DNA of 64,000 nt, from positions 186,001 to 250,000 of the forward strand of contig NZ_OCMF01000003.1 in NCBI RefSeq assembly GCF_900215295.1. The letters are read 5' to 3'. Source of the DNA: Salinimicrobium sediminis. GTDB lineage: Bacteria; Bacteroidota; Bacteroidia; Flavobacteriales; Flavobacteriaceae. Both the position numbers and the translations under genes were made by a program. Of the stretch, positions 16,102 through 24,665 are shown one piece after another (positions within the stretch are counted from its first letter, which is position 1; each line of letters starts with the position of its first letter). A model generated the notes under the pieces. The model was not told where the DNA came from. It did no database searches and saw nothing but the letters and a program-made list of their open reading frames with translations.

Positions 16102-18024
16102 TTAATTTATGAGGCTAAAATGACCATTGATCACCTTATTTGTAGATGTTTCAGCTCTAAACCAATAGTCGTCACCGGGCATAATATACCCATTGTATTT
16201 TCCATCCCAGGAGTCCTGAGGTAAAAGTTGTTTGAGCAATTTTCCGTAGCGATCAAAAATGTAAATGTAAACCAGGTAAGGCCGGTCCTGTGGTCTTGCC
16301 TGCCATCGATCGTTATACCCGTCTCCGTTAGGGGTAAAGTATTTGGGGAATAAAAAAGTATTTTCTGTTGGTTCTTCACCCTCATCTCCATCACCATCTC
16401 CTTCACCTTCCTCACAGTCATCATTTAATACCAGCAGGATCTGTACCTTTTTGGAGGAACAGGTGTAATCTGTGCGGGAAACCCGAATGTTAATAATCTG
16501 TTCCTTTGGAGTGGTGTTTGTGAAATCTTCGGGATTGGGAATTGTCAAAGGATTCCAATCTTCATCAAAATAAGTGAGCTCCTGGTTTGGTTCATTTCCT
16601 GTCAAATCATCCACAAGATTAGACAGATCAAAGCTAGCATAACCATCGCGGTCGTTGTCACAGGCTTCATATGGCCCTGCATCAAAAACTACGGGTTCAG
16701 GAATATTGGGAACGCTTATTTTCGTGATCCATAAATCCCTCTCTCCCCTGGAAGGCTGGCTTTTATCCCCACTTGCTCCGGAGTCTGTCCAACCTCCTAA
16801 AATGTAATTTCCATCCTTGTCTTCAAAACCGAACATGGGTTGATCTGTACTACTTCCTCCCAGGGTTTTATCCCAGCATTTTTCACCATCATCAGAAATT
16901 TTGAACATCCAATAATCCCTATCCCCGCGGCTGGCTTCTGTTTTGTCATAACCTTTTCCGGAATAAGACATTGCTGCAACCAAAAATCCCGAATTAGCTG
17001 AAGGAGAAATGCCGGCACTCCAATCTGTATCACCACCACCATAGCTCTTTTGCCATATAATATTTCCACTTAAGTCGACCTTTACAATCCAGATATCATC
17101 GGAATTATAAGATGACATTGTTTTGTCCCCGCTTTGTTCTGAAAAGGAGGTACCGGTAAGAATATAACCGTCGCCCCCGGTGCTCTTAATATCTTCAAAA
17201 TGGTCACCATTATTACCTCCAATGATGTTCTGCCATAAAATTTCGCCCCGTGGATCGATCTCTAACACCCAATAATCGTTTAAGCCCCGGGTTGGCTGAG
17301 ATTTTGTCGCTGAAACCGGGGAAGAAGAAGAGGCACCAATGACATAATTTCCTGCTGAAGTTTCCACAATTCTCGCATTGTGGTCATGATCGCTTCCTCC
17401 ATAACTTTTCTGCCATTCCAGGTGGCCTTTTGGGTCCAGTTTCAGAATCCATATATCCGATTCTCCCAATCCGGGACTGGTTTTATCTCCCGAAGCCGGA
17501 GAAATACTGGTGGAGGTGATTAAAAATCCGTTATCCCGGGTTTGAATAATATCTTCAAGATCCTCGGCGTCACTGCCGCCATAGGTTCGCTGCCATTCTA
17601 TATTCCTGTTTTGATCTAATTTTACGATCCAAAGGTCCCGATGCCCTCTAAGGTATTCTGTTTTATCTGCTGAAATTCCCGAATAGGAAGTTCCTGCCAG
17701 TAAAAATGTTCCATCTTTAAGTTCAATTGTTTTATGGATTGCGTCCATTGACGATCCCCCGTAGCTTCCCTGCCAAAGAATATTTCCGTCAGGATCCATC
17801 TCTATGATCCAGAAATCACTGCCACCTTTATCAGGAACGGTTTTATCCCCTGAAAGACCTGAGTAAGAATATCCGGAGTACATATAATTCCCCCGGCTGT
17901 TTTGAAAGGAATGGAACAACCAATCCGTGCCATCTCCTCCAATTGTCTTTTCCCAGATAAGCTCCTGTCCTTGTGCTTTTAGGCAAAATAGAGAAACAAA
18001 GAGCAGAGTATATAATCCTTTCAT
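16102..18024 (-). CDS. Secreted seven-repeat protein with T9SS type B C-terminal domain
   Basis: 640 residues: signal peptide 1-19 (AQGQ), seven contiguous repeats of exactly 60 residues (24-443), a middle segment with a short-strand domain (about 450-530), an acidic Gly/Glu/Asp linker (CEEGEGDGDGDEGEE), and a C-terminal sorting domain beginning FPKYFTPNGDGYNDRW. The last is the gliding-motility-type B signal that sends proteins through the type IX secretion system to the surface. Each repeat opens W-Q-x-x-Y-G-G and contains SGDKT and DxWIxKLDxxG. Seven units of this size suggest a seven-bladed beta-propeller. The ligand is unknown. It converges with the M23 gene. Confidence 0.92.
   Translation of the reverse strand: MKGLYTLLFVSLFCLKAQGQELIWEKTIGGDGTDWLFHSFQNSRGNYMYSGYSYSGLSGDKTVPDKGGSDFWIIEMDPDGNILWQGSYGGSSMDAIHKTIELKDGTFLLAGTSYSGISADKTEYLRGHRDLWIVKLDQNRNIEWQRTYGGSDAEDLEDIIQTRDNGFLITSTSISPASGDKTSPGLGESDIWILKLDPKGHLEWQKSYGGSDHDHNARIVETSAGNYVIGASSSSPVSATKSQPTRGLNDYWVLEIDPRGEILWQNIIGGNNGDHFEDIKSTGGDGYILTGTSFSEQSGDKTMSSYNSDDIWIVKVDLSGNIIWQKSYGGGDTDWSAGISPSANSGFLVAAMSYSGKGYDKTEASRGDRDYWMFKISDDGEKCWDKTLGGSSTDQPMFGFEDKDGNYILGGWTDSGASGDKSQPSRGERDLWITKISVPNIPEPVVFDAGPYEACDNDRDGYASFDLSNLVDDLTGNEPNQELTYFDEDWNPLTIPNPEDFTNTTPKEQIINIRVSRTDYTCSSKKVQILLVLNDDCEEGEGDGDGDEGEEPTENTFLFPKYFTPNGDGYNDRWQARPQDRPYLVYIYIFDRYGKLLKQLLPQDSWDGKYNGYIMPGDDYWFRAETSTNKVINGHFSLIN
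16696..17955 (-). repeat. Seven 180-base coding repeats (60 residues each)
   Basis: The repeats start at W24, W84, W144, W204, W264, W324 and W384 of the protein with no insertion or deletion between units. Shared positions are W1, G6-G7, the S-G-D-K-T box near 35-39, the D-x-W-I box near 47-50 and D54/G57. Sequences have diverged well beyond recent duplication, so the fixed period is kept by structure. Confidence 0.9.
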
Positions 18025-18179
18025 ATATTGGCCAGGGTTTTCTTCGCCGGCTAGTAGTTTATAAAGCGCTTTGGAAGGGGCGGAGACCCAAATATAAATT
18101 TTTGAGAGAATTTATTTAACATATTTTTAATAAATTCTCATTTTGGCACATTTAGCATTCCTCTCCCTGATATTGAAAC

Positions 18180-18209
18180 TTGCATAATAAGTTGCAATAG
18201 TTATATTTG
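18180..18209 (+). promoter_or_regulatory. Flavobacterial promoter for the symporter, abutting the start codon
   Basis: TTG (18180-18182), 19 bases, then TATATTTG (18202-18209), an exact TAnnTTTG match. The ATG at 18214 is only five bases further, so the transcript would begin at or next to the start codon. Confidence 0.55.
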
Positions 18210-18213
18210 TTTT

Positions 18214-19608
18214 ATGGCTAAACTAGATGAGTTTATAGCTGAATTTGCCTCTTTCGTTTGGGGCCTTCCGCTTTTAATTTTACTTACCGGAGGTGGATTA
18301 TATCTCCTCATTTATTCTAAATTTCTTCCTTTCAGATACCTGGGGCATTCCCTAAAGGTGTTGAGAGGGAAGTATGATGATCCTAACGATCCGGGAGAAA
18401 TCAACCATTTTAAAGCCCTTTCCACTGCTTTGTCTTCTACTATTGGAATGGGAAATATTGCAGGTGTGGCAGTAGCCATTGCCATTGGTGGGCCCGGTGC
18501 CATGTTTTGGCTGTGGGTAAGTGCGGTTATAGGAATGGCTACAAAATTTTTCACCAATACTCTTGCTGTGATGTACCGCGGAAGAGATTCTGAAGGGAAG
18601 CTGCAGGGCGGCCCCATGTATTTTATTACTGAAGGCCTTGGGAAGAAATGGTGGATTATGGCAGCATTTTTCAGTGTTGCCGGATTAGTAGGCGCCCTCC
18701 CGGTGTTCAATGTAAACCAACTCACCCAGGCTATCAATTATATCCTCCTTACTCCTAATGGAGTGGATGTGGATTTTACCTCAAATCTCATTATCGGGAT
18801 CATACTCGCGATTATTACCGGCATAGTGATCTACGGCGGACTGGAACGTATTAGTAATACGGTTTCCAAAATGGTGCCCATCATGGTGGGGTTGTATTTT
18901 ATATCGGTATTGATCATTCTGCTGGTCAACTTTGATCAGGTGCCTTATTATTTTGGGCTTATATTTACTGATGCCTTTGCAGCAGAAAATTACGTGGGAG
19001 AACCATTTTTAGGAGGTGTCCTGGGTGGTTTGATCATTCTGGGAATAAGGCGGGGAGCGTTTTCTAATGAAGCGGGGATTGGGACTGCTCCCATGGCACA
19101 TGGGGCTGCAAAAACTGCCGAACCTGTGAGAGAAGGGCTGGTGGCCATGCTAGGCCCCGCGATTGACACGCTTATTGTTTGTTCCCTCACAGGCCTGGCT
19201 ATTCTGGTTACCGGGGTGTGGCAAACCCATGATGTGAACGGGGTGAGTTTAACTGCAGCCGCTTTTAATGCTTCAATTCCGGTCTATGGAAATTACCTGC
19301 TCCTGGTATGTATTGCGATCTTTAGTATTTCGTCGCTTTTTTCCTATTCCTACTACGGAAGCAAATGTCTTTCCTTCTTAATAGGAGCCGAAAAAAAGCA
19401 TTATTATAACTATTTCTATATCCTAAGCATCCTGCTGGGGGCAACGACTTCATTGAGCATGATGATCAATCTGATCGACGGATTTTTTGCCCTTATGGCA
19501 ATTCCTACTATGACAGCGACCTTAATCATGTCACCAAGAGTTTTAAAGGAAGCAAAAAGATATTTTGCCGCACTAAAACAGTCGGAAAAAGAAGTTATCC
19601 AAAAGTAA
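18214..19608 (+). CDS. Alanine/glycine:cation symporter (AGCS family)
   Basis: 464-residue inner-membrane protein with about 10-11 helices that imports alanine or glycine with Na+ or H+. The family signature STIGMGNIAGVAVAIAIGGP (residues 76-95) is present, as are GGPMYFI near 131 and GIGTAPMAHGAAKT near 289. The N-terminus DEFIAEFASFVWGLPLLIL is the usual start of AGCS proteins and fixes the ATG. Its 3' end overlaps the convergent oxidoreductase gene by 14 bases. The promoter at 18180-18209 implies a leaderless or nearly leaderless mRNA. Confidence 0.93.
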   Translation: MAKLDEFIAEFASFVWGLPLLILLTGGGLYLLIYSKFLPFRYLGHSLKVLRGKYDDPNDPGEINHFKALSTALSSTIGMGNIAGVAVAIAIGGPGAMFWLWVSAVIGMATKFFTNTLAVMYRGRDSEGKLQGGPMYFITEGLGKKWWIMAAFFSVAGLVGALPVFNVNQLTQAINYILLTPNGVDVDFTSNLIIGIILAIITGIVIYGGLERISNTVSKMVPIMVGLYFISVLIILLVNFDQVPYYFGLIFTDAFAAENYVGEPFLGGVLGGLIILGIRRGAFSNEAGIGTAPMAHGAAKTAEPVREGLVAMLGPAIDTLIVCSLTGLAILVTGVWQTHDVNGVSLTAAAFNASIPVYGNYLLLVCIAIFSISSLFSYSYYGSKCLSFLIGAEKKHYYNYFYILSILLGATTSLSMMINLIDGFFALMAIPTMTATLIMSPRVLKEAKRYFAALKQSEKEVIQK

Positions 19609-20641
19609 CGACTCGTCGTTCATCCTGGCTTTGCTGTGCAGCTTCAATGATCTTTATCACATCCCTGGCCTGTTCAGGTTTGACTTCAAGTTCAGCGCCG
19701 GAAGTAATGGCGTCGAAGAGATTTTGATATACTACCCGGTAGTCGCCGGGTTCACTTTTATAAAATTCTTTTTTGTCAAGGGTATTTAATTTTCCCCAGA
19801 TCTCTTCGGGTTCTCTTCCCCAATCGGAGAAATCCTTTGGTAACTGGCCTTTTTTCAACGCCTCTTCCTGGACGTCTGCTCCATACTTTACGTAAGAACC
19901 CTTGGTGCCGTGCAAAGTGAATGTGGGGCCTTTTTCCTTTACAAGGGTGCCAGCTTTTAAAGTCACTTTTATTTGGGGATAAAACAGCAGCAGTTCAAAA
20001 TTATCGGGAACCGAGGCATGATCCCGTTGCATTCTTATGTCTGCGAATACCTCTTTTGGTAAACCAAATAAATGCAGGGCCTGGTCAATAAGATGACTCC
20101 CCAGATCATAGAGAATTCCGCTGCCGGCGAGTTCCTGTTTTTCTTTCCAACCCGGTTTGATCTCGTTCCTGAAACGATCGAAATGCGCCTCATATTCTAC
20201 TAATCTTCCTAAAAGGCTACTCTTTACGATCCTTTCTACTGTTCTAAAATCACTGTCCCACCGGCGGTTATGGTTAATACTTAACACCAGATTATTTTGA
20301 TGAGCCAGCCTTATCAGTTCATTTGCTTCTCTAACGTGTGGGGTGAAGGGTTTTTCGACCAGCAGGTGTTTGCCGGCTTCCAGTATTTGTTTGGCAAACG
20401 AATAGTGAAGATGATTAGGAAGCACAAGGATCACCAACCGGATCTCTGAGTCTTCAAGGATTTCAACAAGGTTGCTCACAACTTCAGCTTCGGGAAAATC
20501 CTGCAAGGCAGCTTTAATATTGTGTGGACTGGAGGTGAGAATCTTTGTCACTCTGAATCCGGAGACAGAGGAGAGAATTGGGGCGTTATAGATCCTTCCA
20601 CCGGAACCATATCCCACAAAGGCAGTATGCAGCTGCTTCAT
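19595..20641 (-). CDS. Gfo/Idh/MocA-family oxidoreductase
   Basis: 348 residues. The Rossmann motif VGYGSGGRIYNAP lies at 9-21, and EKPFTPHVREANELI near 95-110 has the conserved E-K-P of this family. The second domain (about 125-348) is the mixed alpha/beta dimerisation and substrate domain, with H184 in YDLGSHLIDQALHLFG. These enzymes oxidise or reduce sugars, inositols or biliverdin-like substrates using NAD(P); the substrate is not readable here. It is monocistronic on the minus strand. Confidence 0.9.
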   Translation of the reverse strand: MKQLHTAFVGYGSGGRIYNAPILSSVSGFRVTKILTSSPHNIKAALQDFPEAEVVSNLVEILEDSEIRLVILVLPNHLHYSFAKQILEAGKHLLVEKPFTPHVREANELIRLAHQNNLVLSINHNRRWDSDFRTVERIVKSSLLGRLVEYEAHFDRFRNEIKPGWKEKQELAGSGILYDLGSHLIDQALHLFGLPKEVFADIRMQRDHASVPDNFELLLFYPQIKVTLKAGTLVKEKGPTFTLHGTKGSYVKYGADVQEEALKKGQLPKDFSDWGREPEEIWGKLNTLDKKEFYKSEPGDYRVVYQNLFDAITSGAELEVKPEQARDVIKIIEAAQQSQDERRVVTFG

Positions 20642-20723
20642 TTTTTGTGGTAAGGTAAAAAATTCAGAAGAACTTCAACAGACAGGTGGTCTAAAATGTC
20701 ATTTTATGCTCCTTTTCCTGATT

Positions 20724-21164
20724 TCACTGTGCTGTTACGTCAGTAAAAAAAGGTTTAAGGACTTCATGATCCATGATCTTTTCTATACATTCCAGGCGCA
20801 TTGGCTTTTTGCAGTAGTAAAGTACACTCTCATACTTTTGCGCCTTTAGATAATCTTTCTGGTTGATGGAGGAAGTCACAATTACCACATTCACACGGGA
20901 TAAAAGCTCCAGTTTTTTTAGTTTTTTCAAAAATTTCCAGCCATTAAGTACCGGCATGTTAAGATCAAGAAATATCAGGAAATGTTTTCTGTCCCCATCG
21001 TTTTTTTCAATATACTTAAAGGCTTCAAGGCCATTTTCGCAGATCACAGGAGGCCAGTTTAAACCGCTGTTGCGCAACAGGTTCTTATGTAACAGAGTGA
21101 CTACTTTGTCATCATCTACTACCAGGATCTCAAGACTTTGAGCATCATTTGACACGAACATCAA
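20724..21164 (-). CDS. Single-domain response regulator
   Basis: 146 residues forming one receiver domain: acidic pocket VVDDD (16-20), phospho-acceptor D67 in FLDLNMP, Thr in VIVTSS and the Lys of YYCKKP near 119. No output domain follows, so it works by protein contact, as in CheY-like or phosphorelay intermediates. Its ATG lies inside the end of the PAS sensor gene (20-base overlap), a strong hint that the two form a pair. Confidence 0.92.
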   Translation of the reverse strand: MMFVSNDAQSLEILVVDDDKVVTLLHKNLLRNSGLNWPPVICENGLEAFKYIEKNDGDRKHFLIFLDLNMPVLNGWKFLKKLKKLELLSRVNVVIVTSSINQKDYLKAQKYESVLYYCKKPMRLECIEKIMDHEVLKPFFTDVTAQ

Positions 21165-23898
21165 TTTCTTCAGTTTTACCTATGATGTTGCGTATAATGT
21201 TGTCTAGTTCATTGGCCGAGTCATGGATGTGAAAAAGAATTTCTTCCCTTGACATTTCTTCATAGCTATCTTCTTCGAGAAGGTGAAGCAGGCCTTTTAT
21301 TCTTGCCAAAGGAGCCCTTACAATGTGAGATTGCTCCCAGGCAATTTGTTTTAGGGCTTTATTTTGCCGCTGTACTTTCCGCAGAAGTTTACGGGAATTG
21401 GTGACATCAAGTACAGCACCAATCATACGGTTAGCTTTTCCTGTGTTGTCGCGAATAATGAATCCACGGTCATTAACATGGGCGATCTTACCGTCGGCTT
21501 TTACTATACGATATTCGAGTTTCCATTTTTTTACCTCGGGATCATTTATTGCACATGCCAGGGACTTTTGCACCTTCTCCCGGTCTTCATCTGCCACTTT
21601 GGTAAGCCAGAATGAATGTACAGAAGTAGCTTCATTGGTATCGTATCCAAAAATGTTCTTGTAACCCTTGCTTCGGGTAACCGAATCTGTAGCAATATCC
21701 CAATCCCAGATCATTTCATTGGTAGCCTTCATCGCCATTTTAAAACGCTTATTCGCTATTTTAAGCGCCTCTTTTTTCGCAGTGATCTCAGATATGTCAC
21801 TGGTAGCACCAATTAACCTGATTGCCTTTCCTGTATGATCTCTAATGATGTATCCTTTGTCCACCACCTGGGCATAGGTGCCATCGGCTTTGCGGAAACG
21901 ATATTCGGTTTTAATAAAATTTTCGTTAGGATTGGAGAGAACATCTGAAAGCCTTCTTTTTTCCACCGGAAGATCTTCAGGATGAATGTTCATCTTCCAA
22001 AATTCCCGTTTATTTACGACATCTGAAGGATAACCGAAAAGTTCTTTAAAGCTGCGGTGAAACCTGGTTACATCATTGCTCTGCAGATCCCAGTCATAGA
22101 TTAGATCCTGGGTGGCCGTAGCGGCCAATTGATATCTTTCATTGATATACTCTATCTCTCTGGCCTGAGCTATGACCGTCGTTACATCCCTGGAATTGGC
22201 AACAATTCCTTTAACCGCTGAATCTTTGAGTAGATTAGTTATCGTAGTTTCAACCCAGTGGTACTCCCCCTTTTTGTTTCTAAACCTGAAGGGGGATATT
22301 TGCACCTGTTTCTTGTTTTTAAGCGAGGTAAATTGCTCCTTTACCCGTTCCCAATCGTCCGGATGTATAAAGTCGTAGCTATATTTGCCTATAAGTTCAC
22401 AAGGTTCAAATCCAAGGATCTTTTTATAATTTTCACTTACAAAAGAATAGTAACCTTTCGTATCCAGAACACCCATCATATCTGATCCTTCCTGTACCAA
22501 AGCTCTGAACTTTTGTTCGCTGAGCCTGAGTTCCTCCTCTCTTTTTCTGACCTTTTCAAGGGCAGCCTTTTTTTCAAAGGCATTGGTAAGGTTCTGGGTA
22601 AGACTTCTAAGAAAGGTAACTTCCTCTTCTTTCCAAATCCTTTCTTTAGTACAATCGTCAAATCCAACAAAACCAAATAAATGCTCCTCCACAAAAATGG
22701 GCAGCAATAGCATGGATTTGATATCCTGATCTTCAAAGATCTCTTTTAAAGGTCCTGGAGCAAGGTCATTATAGGTAGTGATAAAAGGTAGATTCTTAGT
22801 TAGGGAGGTCATTATTTCCTCCACTGTTTTTATGGGCATGTTTTGAAGCTCCTCATTATCTATTTGGGGAGCCGCCTTTTCACTGCACCATTCCACTTTT
22901 TGGCTAATAAGTATTTCTCCTGTATTCGGGTCTTCATCGGCTCCAAAATAGTACATTCTGTCTGCCTCTATGGTTTGAGCTATAGCGCCAAAAGTCTCGT
23001 GAAGAGCCTCATCATTGATCTCATTTTCCAGAAGGGAGCTTATGAATGCCGCATTGACTTCCAAAAAACGGCTTTTTTCCACGATCACTTTTTCATTTTG
23101 CCTCAAATCTGTAATATCCTTTGCAATACCGTGAATCTCGGTAACCTTTCCTTCCAAAAACAAAGGCATTAGCAGCACTTTTAAGATGAGCTTACTTCCC
23201 TGTGCCGAGATAAAGTCGGCTTCAAAAGAGGTAATGCGGCCTTTACAGGCCAGGGTAAAGTGATCAAGAACGAGAGATTTGTGATGGGGGGTACAAAACG
23301 GCAAAAAACTGGTGCCAATGATCTTTTGGAGGGGAAGGCCGGCCATTTGCGTTAGACTCGCATTGGCATGTATAAAGTTCCCTTCAAGATCCATCCTGTA
23401 GATACCATCCGGGTTATCCTTGATAAAGTTTTTGAATTGCTGTTTATTGATATGAAGTTCTGTCTCCATATCTTTTTCCCTTTTTGCCAGGAGAACTTCT
23501 GAAGTCACCTCCCTGGTAGTATGCAGAATGTATTGGACATTTCCCCCGGAATCTTTTAGCGGAATGTTTTGGGAGGTGAAATAACGCTCCATAAAAAAGC
23601 CTGTTTTCCTGTCCCGAATATCATATCTCAGATTTCGAACTATATGCTTTTCTCCATTTTTTAAAACTTTTAAAAAAGATTTTGTGATGGTGTCAAGGCC
23701 ATAAACTTCCTGTTGAGGATTGGCTGGGAAAGCCTCTTTTATGTCCTTTTGTAACAGTTCTTCTTCTGTGGAACCTGTAAGATCGAGGTAAGCCTTATTA
23801 GCATCAAGAATTATGTAATCTTTGGAGGATCTGGACTCAATAATGAGGCAGGGAAAAGGCATGGCCTCAAAAATCTCTTTCCAGCTTTTATCCTTCAT
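21145..23898 (-). CDS. Multi-PAS/GAF sensor protein with H-box but no ATPase domain
   Basis: 917 residues without membrane helices, so cytosolic. Order: PAS (about 5-135), PAS (150-270), GAF (285-450), PAS (465-590), PAS (595-720), PAS (725-845), then a short dimerisation segment with QSHIVRAPLARIKG, where H858 is the likely phospho-accepting His. The protein ends at 917, about 60 residues later; the N, G1 and G2 boxes of HATPase_c are absent. Stop and downstream context are clean, so this is not a truncation at a contig edge. It may receive phosphate from another kinase or act as a regulator. The overlapping response regulator is the obvious partner. Confidence 0.9.
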   Translation of the reverse strand: MKDKSWKEIFEAMPFPCLIIESRSSKDYIILDANKAYLDLTGSTEEELLQKDIKEAFPANPQQEVYGLDTITKSFLKVLKNGEKHIVRNLRYDIRDRKTGFFMERYFTSQNIPLKDSGGNVQYILHTTREVTSEVLLAKREKDMETELHINKQQFKNFIKDNPDGIYRMDLEGNFIHANASLTQMAGLPLQKIIGTSFLPFCTPHHKSLVLDHFTLACKGRITSFEADFISAQGSKLILKVLLMPLFLEGKVTEIHGIAKDITDLRQNEKVIVEKSRFLEVNAAFISSLLENEINDEALHETFGAIAQTIEADRMYYFGADEDPNTGEILISQKVEWCSEKAAPQIDNEELQNMPIKTVEEIMTSLTKNLPFITTYNDLAPGPLKEIFEDQDIKSMLLLPIFVEEHLFGFVGFDDCTKERIWKEEEVTFLRSLTQNLTNAFEKKAALEKVRKREEELRLSEQKFRALVQEGSDMMGVLDTKGYYSFVSENYKKILGFEPCELIGKYSYDFIHPDDWERVKEQFTSLKNKKQVQISPFRFRNKKGEYHWVETTITNLLKDSAVKGIVANSRDVTTVIAQAREIEYINERYQLAATATQDLIYDWDLQSNDVTRFHRSFKELFGYPSDVVNKREFWKMNIHPEDLPVEKRRLSDVLSNPNENFIKTEYRFRKADGTYAQVVDKGYIIRDHTGKAIRLIGATSDISEITAKKEALKIANKRFKMAMKATNEMIWDWDIATDSVTRSKGYKNIFGYDTNEATSVHSFWLTKVADEDREKVQKSLACAINDPEVKKWKLEYRIVKADGKIAHVNDRGFIIRDNTGKANRMIGAVLDVTNSRKLLRKVQRQNKALKQIAWEQSHIVRAPLARIKGLLHLLEEDSYEEMSREEILFHIHDSANELDNIIRNIIGKTEEIDVRVK

Positions 23899-24100
23899 AG
23901 TAGGGAAATGAAAGTATTTGCCTAATTCTTAATTTTTTGTTAAGGCGAAACAAATATAGCAAAATTATCTTCCTGTTACCACGGGAGAAAGAGGAAAATA
24001 GGTTTTTTCAGCTTTGAAATATGTATTTTGACGTTTAAAAATAATTCAAAATTGAGAAAATTCCTACAATTAATTATGAGTTATGAATGTATCCGTTTAT

Positions 24101-24541
24101 TTAATGCCTCACCGGAACAAGCAAGACGGGTATACTAAGGTCTTCTATAATATCCTGCTCCATACTTCCTACAAACATCTGATAGAAGAAGTTTTTCTTG
24201 TGGTGACCGGCAATGAGGAGGTCTGCGTTTAATTTTCTGATTTGTTCTTTAATTAATTTTGCTGTGGAACCCTGCAACTGCATTCCTTCTGCATTAAAAT
24301 TCCTTTCCCGAAGGCTCTCGGTAAGATTTTTTACCAGTTCTCCCTCTCTTTTCCTGTTTTTAAGCCTTTTTTCGTGAGCAAATTGGGGACCGGCTTCCAA
24401 ACCCAGGTAATCATCAGGATCGGGTTCGCTAACGTGAAGGATCCAGATCTTAGAATTAAAAGCTCCTGCTATTTCTTCAGCTTTGCCCACCAAAAGGCCG
24501 GCATTTTGCTCCTTGTTGATTGCAACCAGAATATTTTTCAT
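24101..24541 (-). CDS. Universal stress protein, single domain
   Basis: 146 residues, one Usp fold: start MKNILVAINKEQN, middle KIWILHVSEPDPDDYLG, and ATP-loop region LLIAGHHKKNFFYQMFVGS followed by IPVLLVPV. The G-x2-G-x9-G-S nucleotide-binding pattern appears in the form G-H-H-K...-G-S, so binding is uncertain. Monocistronic; the S9 peptidase gene upstream ends with its own terminator. No palindrome like those of the first cluster lies upstream. Confidence 0.9.
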   Translation of the reverse strand: MKNILVAINKEQNAGLLVGKAEEIAGAFNSKIWILHVSEPDPDDYLGLEAGPQFAHEKRLKNRKREGELVKNLTESLRERNFNAEGMQLQGSTAKLIKEQIRKLNADLLIAGHHKKNFFYQMFVGSMEQDIIEDLSIPVLLVPVRH

Positions 24542-24610
24542 GTGAGGGGTAGATTAGCTCCTTAAATTTAGCAAAAAAAAGTGCAGTTAAAAAAGATCAT
24601 TTTTGGCAAT

Positions 24611-24644
24611 AAAAAATCCGGTAATTACCTGAAATACCGGATTT
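24611..24644 (-). terminator. Terminator of the S9 peptidase gene
   Basis: AAATCCGGTA (24614-24623) pairs perfectly with TACCGGATTT (24635-24644); on the minus strand the stem runs directly into six T. Confidence 0.8.
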
Positions 24645-24665
24645 ACAATATTCTTTTTGGGAAAT

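Noticed and set aside
19595-19608. Overlapping 3' ends of the symporter and Gfo/Idh/MocA genes
   Set aside because: A 14-base convergent overlap is ordinary, and both proteins keep family-like C-termini; no frameshift or fusion is implied.
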